64,000 nucleotides of DNA from Polyodon spathula. Lineage: Eukaryota; Chordata; Actinopteri; Acipenseriformes; Polyodontidae. The position numbers and the translations under genes are program-made. Below, one piece after another: positions 22,901 through 35,866 of this stretch. The stretch covers positions 28,107,475 to 28,171,474 of the forward strand of contig NC_054547.1 in assembly GCF_017654505.1 (NCBI RefSeq), given 5' to 3'. Position 1 is the first letter of the stretch; each line of letters starts with the position of its first letter. The notes under the pieces are model-generated. The model was not told the origin of the DNA, did no database searches, and saw nothing but the letters and a program-made list of their open reading frames with translations.

Positions 22901-25900
22901 ATGTGCTCTGACATACATATTTTACCTTCTGGGCAATTTTAATTAGATTTTTTTTGGTTTTTAATCTGGGTAATTTCAAGTTCCAGCCATTAAAAAAGAT
23001 TAGGAATTGATCTTTTTAATTATCCTTGTTTCTATCATAACCTGGCCTGGTGTCCCTTATGCACAACAATTTATTTTGTGATTTCTTGAGAGTCAGTAGA
23101 GGGTCAGCTTGGGTGCTTGCTCGCTGCTTGCTCTTTGCTGGCTTGTTTCCATAGCAACACATGTTTTTCATCAACAACCTAAGATTCATGCCATTTCTGG
23201 TGCTAAGGCTGATTCAAATTGAATTTGATTTTAGTGTACTGTTTGTATTTACATTTGCCATGAAATTTAAGACCTATAATGAACACCAATAGCTAACAGC
23301 TTTAACAACTGGCTTTGGAATGAAAATGCAGTGTAAACAGCTTTTATATTAGCACAGTATTTAGACTGTGTACCTGATGTAAAATCTGTTAATCATTCAC
23401 CTTAACCAGTATACAGGTTATGGACACTTAAATTAGAAACTATTAGGAAATTAAGATACACTTTTGCTGTAAGCATAGTGACTTGGTATAATTGTCTGAG
23501 TGAGAATCAGCTGTTGGAAAATTCCTTAGTGCTCTCCAAAATGACTGGGAACCTCTAAACAGTCTTTGAACTGCCTTTCATTATTTAGAGCACACTAAAG
23601 AGTCTGGGAATGTCATGTTTCAGTGCCATTTACTAAGAAGTGAAGCTTTTATCCACCTTAAAAACCCATGCCTGAGTCAGCACCTTTACAAATAGGAGAT
23701 GATCACTTCCAACCACCCCCTTGCTTCAAAAAGACAAGGGTGACAATAATTGAACTTCATTCATCATTTGCTGTGCTCCAACGATCGAATATTCATATGT
23801 ATTCTGTATTGGAATCACACAGGAATCATATTACTAAAGCCTGATACCAGTATATGAAAATAATCACTTGATACCTGTCTGTAGCATCTGCGCTCTGCAA
23901 CATTAACATTGGTTAAAACATTAAAACAGCTTTACCGGAGCATTGATGACTTTGGATTACAGTGGATTGTGGATTGCTCCTATTTATAAACCGCTGCACA
24001 TACCAAGAATGATATTTTTAATGAGTTTTTTTGTGCATTTAATAACTACAGCAGGGTCAGATCAGTGATGAATAATCGTTACAGGGGCAATTCAAACTGA
24101 AGCAGTTGTCAGCACTGGCTTGTCTACACTGGGGAGTTTTTTTTAAGGATCTACGCTTAGCTTCCACCGAGATCTCTGCCTCTTTATTCCAGTTCAGCTG
24201 ACAGATGCCACTTTCAACCCACATTCACCTACATTTGAAAATAAGCATATATTATAATTGTCCAGTTAGCTGCTTTATCAAAGAAAACCACTCAATAGAC
24301 TGCTAAATGAATAATTAAAAGGTATAGCAATAAAGGGTATACTGTCAATAAACAAGATGCTCTCCTTATCAATTGAATGAGTAGATACTCTGTATCTAGA
24401 ACACTGGGTTAGGATAATTACAATGGTATCACATTGTGTTAAGCCTGTTTTAACCAGGCTAACGCCTTTAATCCTAAGGCGGAGGATTCCAATTACTATA
24501 CATTGCAAATTACTAGAATGCTCGCTTCTTTTACTTGGTCCTGTAGTAATTATCATAGCACAAAAAGGCAAAGCATTGCTATCCAAAGAAATTAAATATG
24601 TTGATATTGGAGCTTTTGAGGCTTTTGAGGCTTTTGATGTTACAGAAAAATACAAAACAAAGAGGGCTAAAGGGAGTGATTGAAATTGATTCTTACATAA
24701 AATATGCCTTTCTAACACTGATGAAATGCATTACCCATCAGTTGTTATCTTATTCAAATTACAATCCTTTATTCGAATCTGACAATATTTATCACTTCAT
24801 AACTATGTGCATAATCCTTTCAGAATTTATTTGAAAGCCAACATAACATACTTGTCAGTATTCTTTTTTTTGTTGTTGTTGTTATCAAATCTCTTGTCTT
24901 AGCATTTTATTTCCTAGCTCAAGCATACCCTTTAAAATGGGCTATATCTAACGATGTCACTAAAGGATATATTTTGAACTGAAAATAATATCTTTCCCTT
25001 GCTATTTGAAGTGTCTCATGGTTTTATTAAACATGTAATAATATTTAAAATGATAATGTTTAACATATTTCTACTGCTCTTTTTTCTAGAGCAAAGGATC
25101 AGCTAATGGTTCCTAAATGTGTAAAAATTGCACAAAAGCATTGAAAAGGTGAACAGCGACTCTTCACTACCGCATTTGTTTTGGTTTTTTCTTTATTTTT
25201 TTTATAGCTCATTAAAATAAAAGCTTTGAAAACTACAATAAATGTCAACAGGAATAAAAAACAGCAGCATTACACCTTCTGGGCATAGACAAAAAGCACT
25301 CCTCTGATAATGAAATGAAAAACTGTGTTGACATTCAGTACGCCTGTAGCTGAAAACACATAAGTACCACACCTGGGACATGTGATTACATTGTGATTAC
25401 ATTGTGGAAAAAAATTGGAGCCCAGCAGTGAAAAAGATAATTGACTTTACCCTACATGTCAAATTGCATTAAGAGAGAATAATTAAAATTGATAACAAAA
25501 TATATTAGACTGGTAAAGGGTGATATCTTTGTAAAATGTCTTAAAATAGGATCCAAATGCTATTTGCAGTGACAACTATCTACAATTATATTTCTGTGGT
25601 TAATGATCTATTGTATTATTTTTTATTGTTATGTATTATATCTGTGACAATGCAATTGAAGCTTCTCTCCCCTGAAAACTGCAGCAAACAAAAATACCAT
25701 CTGTACATATCTGCATTTTATAAAGTTTGTGAGGTTTTCAGGCAGGAAATCTATGATACAAGTACCTGGTACATTCATTGGTTAATCTACAAGCCTATTA
25801 CCAGCAAGTTCCAATTGGCCTATAAGGTATATTTCCTTAAACCTATTTCGCAGACTCAGTCTTGCCATGCTTTTGAATTATCACCTCCTCCCCAACCACC

Positions 25901-27640
25901 ACCACCACCTCACTCCCAGCCTCATCCTGAGTGGGGGTATACGATACTCCTCTGCCTAATATTTTTAGTTCACTGGGACGAACACATCAGATAGATTTAT
26001 TAATTTATTGTTTGTTTTTTAGCAGGTGTCACTGGGATGCTCCAAGGAATGAGGCTGTGCTCCAGCTGTTTTATTTTTCTTCACCCATTGTTTGGTTTCA
26101 GTGTTTTTGGAAATCTGTAAGATTTTGCATTATAATAAAGGTGGTTATTTAACTCAAGATTGTCCTGACTGGAAACACAAAGCGATGACAAGAATCATCT
26201 TGCACCAAAACTCAACAAATAACCTCATACTTACTAATAGTTTTTAAAAAGGCAAAAGGCTTCCTGTTTCTTTGTGGATTACTTGATAACATACGTATTT
26301 TATTATAAAGCCTCAGAGCCCACTGTCTTAGTCTCTCAAGCTCCCTCTCCATTTTATTTTGTCTTGTAAATGAAAAAGCCTGTCACAACTCCAAACAATT
26401 TTGTAAAATGCTTTAAAATCAAGTCATGGTTTATTCAGGAAGGGTTGTGGCTGATAAATTCAACCCCACAGTTTACAGGAGTGAAATACTTGCCAAAATG
26501 CCATCAGTGAGAAAATGAATTTGACCTGACACTGAAAGGTTTTTAAATTATTCTGGAGGAATTCCATTCCTTAATACTTGGGAGTGTTAGTTGATCTGAG
26601 GTTAGTGATTTATGCAGTCTTGGGTAGGGAAGTCAACCAAGTGCTTGCCAAGTATCAGTCATATCAGTAGATATCCCTACATGTGAAACTTGACTTTGAA
26701 AAGGGATGTGCAGCTTTCATTTAATACAGAATGCATTTCAGGTTTGACAATCATGTAAAGAATGAAGCAGTCATGTGACTGACAATCCATTTGTGTGCAA
26801 CATCTTGTAGGTGGCTGTTTTTATTAGTCCCGGTAGAGTAGACATATCAGTGTGATTGTAGTATTTATGTGTTTCCAATGTAAGATTAAGCAAACACATT
26901 TCTTACGTCAGCAGTAAATTCAAACATACATACTGCGTAGATGTTTACATACACGGTCTGATAAAGATCAAAACCATGATGCAATTTAAATTGGAGAATT
27001 TTATGATCCCCATAAATGAGCTCATATTGGCTGTAGTGAAAGACAAGATAACACCACTTTAGACTCAAACCTAATGACAAGAGTAATTTCATTCATTCTT
27101 GTGAATATATCCTAATCAATTGAGACCTTCTCTTAAATAGTTAGTGCTCCAGATATGTGTAACCATGGTTACCGGTAATTAATATGATGGTTGTAAAAAT
27201 CTGGTACAATTAAATTTTGTGTTCATTTTTTTTTTTTTTTATTACAACCCTAGCCTCAAGTCGAAGCTTGACGTCCTCAATAGATAAGAAGATAAGTATC
27301 TTATTTATACTCTTGCTAGTTTTATGCAGTTGAAATGGTTTTTATTCCTTACAAAAAAAATTGCCCTTGCTCAGGTGGAGCAAGCAGTTTGAAGGAGGGG
27401 GGAAACTGTTTTGTAAATATAAATAAACGTTCTCATAGAATGCAAAAAAAACTAAGGTATGGAAGAATACATACGTTAAATGCTTGGGAAATAAAAACTG
27501 ATAACGATTGTGACAAACCTCACTGCACCCAACAACTAGAAAACACATTCATAATCCCCTGAACAAGTCTACATATTAGATTCCAAATTTAAAAGTCAAG
27601 CACATGTTATGATTTCTTTCTTCTGAAGATATGCCAATAC
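13961..27640. other. intergenic DNA, nothing firm recognised
   Basis: This is about 13.7 kb of AT-rich DNA without a recognisable exon. Minor items are a repeat fragment at 15775-15880, a C-rich patch at 20701-20727, a 14-bp palindrome ATCTACCGGTAGAT at 20296-20309 and a poly(T) run near 27225-27240. The longer frames 24278-24718 (minus) and 25557-25994 show no domain or conserved motif. Confidence 0.35.
15775..15880 (+). repeat. interspersed repeat fragment (pair with 9.96 kb)
   Basis: It shares ordered blocks with 9960-10100, beginning GTCACACTTACATTTTTA. The family is unidentified. Confidence 0.4.
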
Positions 27641-27646
27641 TGTAAT

Positions 27647-27990
27647 GTTTATAGTTGTTTGGTGGCTATTTCTAATCAAGTTTTGAGTGTATTTCTTATG
27701 CAGTCATTTGCTGTGTCGAGTCTGTCATATAAACATTGCAAGAGAAAATACACTCTCAATGTGATCAGAGATAGCAACCAAACACTTATAAACATATTAT
27801 ATGTTATTAAATATAAATTACAAAAACAGACATAAAGTTGATATTAATGTATTTAATCTGTTTAAGTAGATTATGTTGTAGTTTAAACGTTCAGAATTCT
27901 TTATACTAACATCCTGAGTGCGAGATCTAGACCTTCAGTGAAACTATAAGCGTAGCTACTGCAATAGGTTCCAGTGGTGATGTGGCTTAC
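27647..27990. repeat. palindromic repeat element (MITE-like)
   Basis: Left arm 27647-27697 and right arm 27742-27792 are imperfect inverted copies of about 50 bp (for example GTTTATAGTTGTTTGG against CCAAACACTTATAAAC). The following 200 bp shares blocks with 4491-4680. The structure suggests an old non-autonomous DNA transposon, but its termini are not defined. Confidence 0.5.
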
Positions 27991-28444
27991 AATTAATACC
28001 ACTTTCAAACCTTTTCAAACTACTATAAAACATTTTTATGACCAGAAGACTGAACATCAGTTTGAAGGATAGTGCTATCTTTTTTCATATTTCCTTTGTA
28101 ATGATCAGCAGATTCACAGACAGCGATTAAAAAGGTACAATATTTTTGCTCTGACAGTAAATCAGTAATGCTTATAATAAAGCATTGAAGACATTGGAGA
28201 CAAATGACCCCCGACTTCTAAACCCTGAAGACTGGTCCATCTGGATTCTGGTAAAGATCCAAGCAAAAGGTTGGCTTTGAAGAATTACCACAGGAGCTTA
28301 CTGATAATAATCAGGTTAACAATCACGATACTTACAGTCTTGCAGTCACTTCCAATGGATTTACAGTATAAGTGAAAACATGTACTGTATTAAATACCTC
28401 TGCATCTATGTAATGTTGGATTGTCTAGTGGACAAGTGAAGAGT

Positions 28445-28894
28445 AAGTAGCGGGGGTCCATAAAATTTAACGTTATACGTCCCCATGTGTTGTACTAACA
28501 TGCCTGTCATTTGTTTCTGTTGTTAACATCCTGACAACTTTTTACACTTATAACTTTAAAGTCTGTTTCAAAGCTCTTTTCAGAATGTCTGTTCTAGTGC
28601 ACTGGGTTTTGAGATCTGTCCTCTAAATCACAGTAAGAAGAGTGATTAAAAAACAAACAAACAAACAAAGCATAACATGTGTGTTGGCTTTTCTGTTCCA
28701 TACCACATCCTGGATCGTTATTGCAGTGTTACCTGTTTGACAATGTGGGCTATAATCTTCCACTATTAGTGCACTAGAGTGGAGCTTTGAAACAGACCAT
28801 AAAGTTATAAGTGTAAAAAGTTGTCAGGATGTTAACAACAAAAAGAAAAACTACAGGTACGTTATTTAAACAATTTTTTGGAACCCTGCTACTT
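28445..28894 (+). mobile_element. palindromic MITE, copy 1
   Basis: The ends are AAGTAGCGGGGGTCC and GGAACCCTGCTACTT, an imperfect terminal inverted repeat. Inner arms 28521-28576 and 28782-28837 (56 bp each) match as inverted copies with two mismatches by eye. A unique centre includes ACCTGTTTGACAATGTGGGC. A second copy lies at 31758-32199 in the opposite orientation. It has no coding capacity, so it would depend on a transposase supplied elsewhere. The superfamily is not assigned. Confidence 0.75.
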
Positions 28895-31030
28895 AATTTT
28901 TACAATGGAAAGCTTGCCTGCCTATATTCCTGGCTGAGTAAGTGTAGCTGAGGGTAAAATTGGCTTGGGTATCAGGGCCAATAAGCTTTTTTAGGAGGTA
29001 GATTTCTGAGACCTTTTCCTAAACAGTGCATCTTATCTCAAGAACAGTTCCTTAGGGTACAGGTAGATCCCAGTTCACCCTAATGGAGGAAAAATGCTTT
29101 ATTAACCTGTCCTGAGGAACAGTAGAGGGCAACTAGAGATATAAAATACTGTAGGGGTATGGCTGGCACTTGCTTTAACACCCCTTTCCTTCTTTAGAAG
29201 AATACCTGGAGGTCTTTCATGTCCACATAGTAAACAGAACCTTGTTTTAAATGTGAGTGAGTCATGTGATTTCTTTAGAATCATGAAGTAATCAAATTGA
29301 GACATCATCCTACAGGCACAGGTAGTGCTCAGTGGATTCTGAAACAGTGTAACCGTTTTGCTTTGTTAGAATTGGTTTTAATGTGCCAGGGTGAATTATA
29401 AACAAAGCAGTGGTCATCCATGGTTAGCAGTTTTCTGCACTGCTTAGTAATGAGACTTTAATGTACCAGCTGAACATTTTTAATCATGAACATTAGAATA
29501 GAGGAGCCAGATCAATTCTAAGCCAAACTATGTTCACTCTTTTCTTTTGCCTCAATGAGTAAGACAAGAATTTCCAGCCCAGGGCAAACATGCAGCGATG
29601 GGCATCGATGGCTCTTGATGGCCTTTCAACTCCAGCTTTAATTATTGTATTAACTACTTTAGGAATGGCGTTGCCACAGAGACCATGTTACTCACCCCAA
29701 TTTTTTTTTTTTTTTTAGGTTCATCATTTTTACCCTGTTTTTTGAAGTGCACAATTTAAGTCTTGCCTGGGAGGTGTCTGTGTGGACTCATCGTGAGCCA
29801 TACTAGTAAGGGTTGCTCAATCGCAAAGTGAAAATGCAGTGTTCCTTGTGGGTCACCAGTCAGGATTGTGTGGGATTCAAACTACCTTCTCATGGTTCAT
29901 GTGGACTTGCCCCTAACTGTTTAGACTTTCCACATCATCAAGTAGTATCACACCAAGGATAGAATTCAGCTACAAACAGAGAGTGTCATTTTGACACTGT
30001 ACTTTTACTTGTGACTTTTATACAAAACTAGGCCCCAGAAATAACCTGCTGTTGGATACATTGATGCTGGTAAGCTGCAGTTACAACCAACAGCCCTCCC
30101 AAGCTTCTGTATTTGGGGTTAACTTGCGTTATCTGCTTGCTAATGATTGACTCGCGCAGACAGCTGATTACCCACAGGAGCACATCACAGGCCAGTTGCA
30201 TCACCATGCAGCCTGCTTTTATCTAAAGGTCAGTAATTTGTCTGTTCTATCACATCCCTGTAAACAGGGCAGATTTAATTTGCAGCAACAGAATATAAGC
30301 AGCTTGCCAAAAACAGAACGTATGTTATGCTTTTCGATGGAGGAGCCATGCGGCGCTGCTAATATGGTAAAGAAGTGAGTGACGTCTTATAACAGTGAAG
30401 ACCTCAAACAGCTTTTAAACTCCAGGTCTTTATCAACCAACCTAGTAGAGCATTGTCAGCTCTGCATTTGCTAAAGAAGCAAAATTGATCTATTTTCGAT
30501 CCAGTTAAAAAAGAAAAGCATTGTGAAATCCTTACATTTTCGTGGGAGCTTCACTTTGTACTGATCACTGTACTGATCTCTCTCGCTTGCCTGTTTGTAA
30601 ACGCATCTTGTGTACAAATAGTAATAGTGGGTATGATATGGTGCTTCATTATATTGGCAGAATGACAAATGATATTGCTTCTGAAGCCGTTTTATAAATT
30701 GCATTTACATAATCGAGTACAGATAAAACGTGGATTGAATTCATTCCTATTGTGAGATGTAAATTATAGTGTATGTAGATTAAAGAAACAGAGGTCTTGG
30801 ATTGGTTTAACAATGACTTTGGAATGGTGTGTCGCTCCTAGATGAAAACTAATTTTGCTGCTTGCTCATTTACATACCTTTCTTGCTTTCTAAAGATCTA
30901 GTTGCCATGGTTATTGACTATGGCTATCATGAGCTGCATACTGTCTTTATACATTTCTTTTTTTTTTAATGAAAGCTTGTGCTTATACCATTATACATGC
31001 TCCCATAGTAAAAGAATTGCACAGTATATT
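28895..31030. other. intergenic DNA, nothing recognised
   Basis: Only small runs are seen, for example (T)15-16 near 29701-29716. No exon-like frame is supported. Confidence 0.4.
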
Positions 31031-31180
31031 AAAGCATAGGTAAGCATTGTGAAGCCCAGAGAGGCATGGTAAAGCATGGTAAACTGTGATAAATGCATAT
31101 TATAGCCATGGGAAACACGTGGGAAAAGCATGGGAAAATACATGCAAATTTACTTTGGTAAACTGTTGTAAGGGTCATTT
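31031..31180 (+). repeat. old repeat with GGTAAAGCATGGTAAA-like units, copy 1
   Basis: It consists of degenerate units of about 15 bp built on 'AGCATGGTAAA', 'AGCCATGGGAAA' and similar strings. It aligns in order with 51356-51550 in the SLC7A14 intron, ending in the shared block TTTGGTAAACTGTTGTAAGGG / CTTGGTAAACTTCTGTGAGGG (split here for length). The repeat family is unnamed by me. Confidence 0.6.
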
Positions 31181-31757
31181 CTGAAAACCTTGCTGGATTG
31201 CTCTGGAAATGTGTATACAGCTTCATAATGAAGTGGGGATGAAATAGGCCCAGCTACAGATTTGTATACCCATATTTCCCTCAAAACCCACCATTGACTA
31301 TGCATAGATCTTTGTGTGTAATCATTATTTTTTAATCAAATATCCCCAGGAGGAATGTCAACATCAATTATTTTAAAAGTCAAAACCAATGGAAATGATT
31401 TACATGAAATTTACAAGATAGTATAATCTATGAATAAATGTGTTAGCCCCTTCCATAGTTCGCTTTAGTTGAACAAAAAAAAAAAAGAACATCAGTCAAA
31501 AATATTGGTATTCCACACTGAACCGATGGATAACAAGCACAATTTTCTGTTTATTAAAATATTGTCACCAGCTGGGTCAAATGTCAAGTCTACAAAAGGT
31601 GGCTGCACATATTTAATTAGGTTTTTGTCAACGACATTGACAAATCCATTAATCATTTTAATTAACTGGCAGCTACTGTATCAGGATTTGGAAGGAATCC
31701 AGTTTCTTAGTAATAATGTTTAGGTCCAAAGACCAAAGAAGCAAAACCACTTAAAGA

Positions 31758-32199
31758 GTTGATAGCAGGGTTCCAATAATATATCGTTAGACTTCCCCAC
31801 GTGTTGCTACAACTGTTTAAATAACATACCTGTGATTTATATTTTCATTCTTAACAACTTTTTACACTTGGAATTTTAAAGTCTAAATTCAAGCTCTTTT
31901 CAAAATGTCCGCTCTAGTGCACTGATAATGTAAGGATTATTGCCCACATTGTCAAACAGGTAACAAAGCAATAATAATCCATGATGTGGTACAGAACACA
32001 ATGATTTAGAGGACAGATCTCAAACCCCAGTCCACTAGAGCAGACATTTTGAAAAGAGCTTTGAAATAGACTTTAAAGTAATTAGTGTAAAAAGTTGTCA
32101 GGATGTTAACGATGAAAAGAAAAATTACAGGTACATTATTTAAACAGTAGTTTAAACTTGGGGACATATAATGTTATATTTTAATAACCCTTCTACTTT
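31758..32199 (-). mobile_element. palindromic MITE, copy 2 (reverse orientation)
   Basis: Its central block, reverse-complemented, matches the centre of copy 1 (GAGATCTGTCCTCTAAATCA... and ACCTGTTTGACAATGTGGG). The ends read GATAGCAGGGTTCC and AACCCTTCTACTTT. The inner arms carry the same TTTTTACACTT / AGTGTAAAAAG stem as copy 1. Confidence 0.72.
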
Positions 32200-32770
32200 C
32201 TCTTTAACTTATACTTCATTTTGCCAAATGAACTAGGGTCACTACTGCGATTTATTTTATACAACATGTCACTATAGGACCTCTCCTAAGGGTACAGGGC
32301 AAACATAACTTTGCACTCCAGGGGGATTTTAGTTCAGTGGTCTTGGCCCCCTATGGGCAAATAAAATGACTATACATAAATTGGGCCCAGGACTGATGAC
32401 TGATGAGCGAGGGAGAAAGTCTCCCACAGTGCCTTACTGTGGGCAGTGCACTTGCCCTCATTAAAAAAAAATAGAGAAGGCCTAATCAATCAAATGTAAC
32501 AATTATGCATATAATACAAAGATAAAAACAAAGACTATCAAAAACACACATGCTCTGTAGTGTTAAGCCCTAATAGCTGATTGGCAGTCCAGCTACTGTA
32601 CTTTACTGGTTTCGTTGTTTTTAATTTGTTACGAATAAAAAAAAAAAAAAAAAAACCTGCAGAACTGAGTCCATGAAAATGGATTGTAGCATATTTTGTG
32701 AATTCTGCCACCACTAGGTATCACAGACTTCAATCTGTCTAATTTCTTTCACATTTTGGAGAGGGAGAGG

Positions 32771-32776
<6 letters not shown>

Positions 32777-32810
<34 letters not shown>

Positions 32811-32870
32811 TATATATATATAATATATATATACACCACACACACACCACACACATAATATACATATATA
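32777..32870. repeat. interrupted (TA)n/(CA)n microsatellite
   Basis: TA runs are interrupted by AA steps (32777-32833) and followed by ACACCACACACACACC-type sequence. Confidence 0.9.
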
Positions 32871-33519
32871 TGAGATGTCTTCTATCTATCATAATGTATT
32901 TTTCTACTAAAAACTGCATTTTACTGTGATTTCTGCAGATGGCATTTCCACATTAAAAGCTTTAGGGCTTGGGTATAAGACTTTATTCTCTTTTATTCTA
33001 TAACCTCCTTCTGCTGCAAGCAGTAGCAGGAGCAGTATAACTGTTTGTATTACAGTGACAGGGTGGTAAGACTTCTTCAGGAAAGCAGATGAAATTAAGG
33101 AAGCAAGCCAGCAAGGTCCTATGATGCTCCTAAAATGTTAGACTGTGAAAGAATGCAGAAATCAGTTATGTTTGAGTACAGAACTGAATACTGATGTAGG
33201 TCTCTGCAGCTTTAAATGATGGCCCAGGGCTAAAGACCTCCCCTATACTGTAGCAAAGTGGCAGGCGGTCACAGAACGGAAGAAATAGAAATCCAAACAC
33301 AGAAACTTAGCTTCACTCTTTTTGTTTTCCACAGGGTTCCTCTTCCTTTTATGCAGGGGCTAAGTGTGCACAGGTGTCTCAATAAACTAACCTTTAACTT
33401 CCTGGGTCCAAATTAGGGTCGGGAACACCTACCAGAATACCTTGTCATGATGTTCCGATGAACGGTCAGCACAGGAGGACATTTATTCAGGTTATCAAGT
33501 CATCATTGCCACCAGTATA

Positions 33520-34140
33520 ATGCACTCCACTCCTGCCACTTGTTCCATGTTAAGGAGAACAGGATATAAATCCCGAGCCCTCAGCCATGCATCTCAGCCA
33601 TGCATCTCAGCCATGCATCCTTGCTTCCTGTTGTTGTTTCCAGTGCAGGACGAGCTGCAGACCAGAAGAAGAATTAATTTCAATGTTCCTTGCGGTGCCA
33701 TGTGTGTAATAGATGTTTTCAAGGATCATTCAAACTGCTGCCCTTCATTCTCTCTGACAGCAGATACAGCCTATGAATCATGTACTCACTGGTCTGGTCT
33801 CTCTAATACGCCCCAAAGAAACTTAACATTACCAAGTGTATGCTGTACAGCACACCAACAATGGGTACTATCATATGAGGAATCTAGCAGGATTAATTGT
33901 TCACTTGGGACTATATCCACTATGAAGGCTTGTGTAGGTATGCTGTTATTAAGTAGGCTGCTTTTTGAGTATTTTTTTCATCTTAAATCAAATTACAGCT
34001 TGGTGAATACCAAGAAATATATTTACAGGGTTCCCAATAAACATCCAAAGGTGACTATTCCCAGACCCACGATGTCACACAACAATGCAGGACCGTTAAG
34101 ACAGCTGGATAATGGGAGTTCTCTTTTAAATTCAGTATAA
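33520..34140 (+). CDS. unsupported 206-codon open frame, probably chance
   Basis: This is the longest open frame outside repeats and starts with a true ATG. The N-terminal part contains three tandem copies of a 13-bp unit, TCAGCCATGCATC (33581-33619). A TATA-like string (GGATATAAATC, 33562-33572) falls inside the frame, not before it. There is one moderate hydrophobic patch (about residues 139-153, CVGMLLLSRLLFEYF) but no recognisable domain, and codon choice looks like the flanking DNA. I list it only because its length is unusual for AT-rich sequence. Confidence 0.1.
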   Translation: MHSTPATCSMLRRTGYKSRALSHASQPCISAMHPCFLLLFPVQDELQTRRRINFNVPCGAMCVIDVFKDHSNCCPSFSLTADTAYESCTHWSGLSNTPQRNLTLPSVCCTAHQQWVLSYEESSRINCSLGTISTMKACVGMLLLSRLLFEYFFHLKSNYSLVNTKKYIYRVPNKHPKVTIPRPTMSHNNAGPLRQLDNGSSLLNSV

Positions 34141-35439
34141 TTGCTCATTTGGTGTCTATTAAATTAACCTACACCAGATGGTTGCAGATCTACATGACGC
34201 TGTTCAAATCATTAAAATCAAACCCATTTTGGTATATATTCTTTTGATGACAGTGCAGTGCACCCTGTCATTGTCAATGAGGAACTAAGAGATTTCTAGT
34301 ATGCTTTTGAGGAAGCTGGTGGAGATTATAGTAACCTGTTTTGCTGTATTGTAGCACCTACAGCCATTATTGGACACCAAACACATTTAAAAATGTTTAC
34401 AGAAAATGTTAAGGCTTAAGTGACTTACAAGCACTTAAGAGTAATTTTTCAAAACCTGTTTTTACAACAAACAAAAAAATGGTTTGCTATTCATGAAACT
34501 GTTTTAGAGTGTTTATGGTTTTAATTTTATTGATGGTTTTAGTTTTATGAGTCACTATCCAAACTTTATCTTTCAGATATCTTTTAGTGAAAAGTTTTTC
34601 AATAGGCAAATTCTGTTTTCAAAAAGTGATTTCCAGTATGACTGATTTCTCCTTATTTTTAATATAAGAGACAAAGTGACACAGTGTGACAAGTTATTAA
34701 ATGTGGTCCTTTTATATCACTTGGTTTTTTTTAGCTTTAACTCTTTGTGCAAGGAAGTGCTTTGTTCACATTTGAATCATTCAGCCATGACGTTAAAACA
34801 ATATACAAGATACTCAGAATGTTCAACATAGGCTTATAACTAGGACTTTATATTTAGTAATTGGATGAGTATAGTTGATTTAAGACGTAATGCAGTAATG
34901 GTTCGATCTAGGACCACTTCACCTTACTATATTTGACTAAACTAATGTGAACATCAGGATTATAGAGCATACATAGAGAAATGCGTGTGAGACCACGCGC
35001 TGGGAATATTACCTCTATAAACTGCAGTGCAACCCACTTCTAAACTGAATTACTTTCTATCTGTGCCGCATGGCTTTTCACCAACATAATATAATGTTGG
35101 TGGACAGAAAACTAGAGCTACTGACTGCAAAACAATACTCGACCACGTATTTGTGATAAAGTAAATAAAATGTTGTGGATGTATAGAAGGAGGGGTTAAA
35201 TTTAAACCATTTATAATTTTACAAAAAATACATATAATAAGAGAGGTTGGATCTCGTCTTATTTTAAGTTAAGCAGGCATATGTTGTACATCAGAGATAC
35301 TTTCCTTATATGCAGTATTTTTACAACATACGGGAAATAAAGTGAATAGTCTCTGTAGAATTATATGAATATTATTGAATTAACTTATTTTATGTGTCAC
35401 TTGCATTACCTGCCGTGTTGGTCGTTTGCCCTGCCTTTT

Positions 35440-35740
35440 CAAAGACGGAGCCTGTGATCAATGTGATGATGCTTGCAGGTTGGAAGGAGCTGATGCTGCT
35501 CGAGCGCAATATGACCCGTGAGGCTGACATCACAAAGCCATTGACGTAAGAAACCGTGAATGGGGGAATATTGTTAAATAATAAATTTGGATCTGGTCAC
35601 GTGAGTGAGCCTCTGAATAATTCAAGACATTTTTACATCACCGATCTCTCCCGTCTAAACAGATCCTGGATGCTCGCAAATACTGCGCTGAAAATGGAAC
35701 TTGATAAAACCATCTTGATCCATTAATCCGGGGGTAAAAG
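35440..35740 (+). promoter_or_regulatory. candidate promoter / 5' non-coding exon region
   Basis: A stretch less AT-rich than its neighbours carries TGACATCA (35525-35532) and TGACGTAA (35542-35549), two CRE/ATF-like sites 17 bp apart, and TCACGTGA (35597-35604), a symmetric E-box/CLEAR-type site. About 13 kb downstream, on the same strand, an exon with a strong acceptor and the SLC7A14 start codon begins at 48711, so an upstream non-coding first exon is needed. A possible donor GGG|GTAAAA lies near 35733. Assignment to SLC7A14 is inference. Confidence 0.3.
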
Positions 35741-35866
35741 CGTGAGTTGTTTTTATTCATTTACTCTTTCTGTTTTGATCTTTCCCAGTAAAAATTGTGC
35801 CGGTGGAGTAGAAGGTTGCATGACTTGGTTGGTGTTTTATATATTTTATTTAATATCGAAACGGAA

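Larger units (their letters stand above)
32200..35390. other. intergenic DNA with TA/CA low complexity and one long frame
   Basis: It holds (A)n near 32638-32656 and a broken TA/CA array at 32777-32870. A 206-codon open frame (33520-34140) is listed separately. Otherwise no known element is recognised. Confidence 0.4.

Noticed and set aside
24278..24718. 146-codon minus-strand frame overlapping an 86-codon plus-strand frame
   Set aside because: No domain, no splice or promoter context and composition like the flanks. Frames of this size occur by chance in 64 kb.
25557..25994. 145-codon frame with a poly-Pro patch
   Set aside because: AT-rich hydrophobic translation followed by a CCACCACC low-complexity stretch. 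No family motif.
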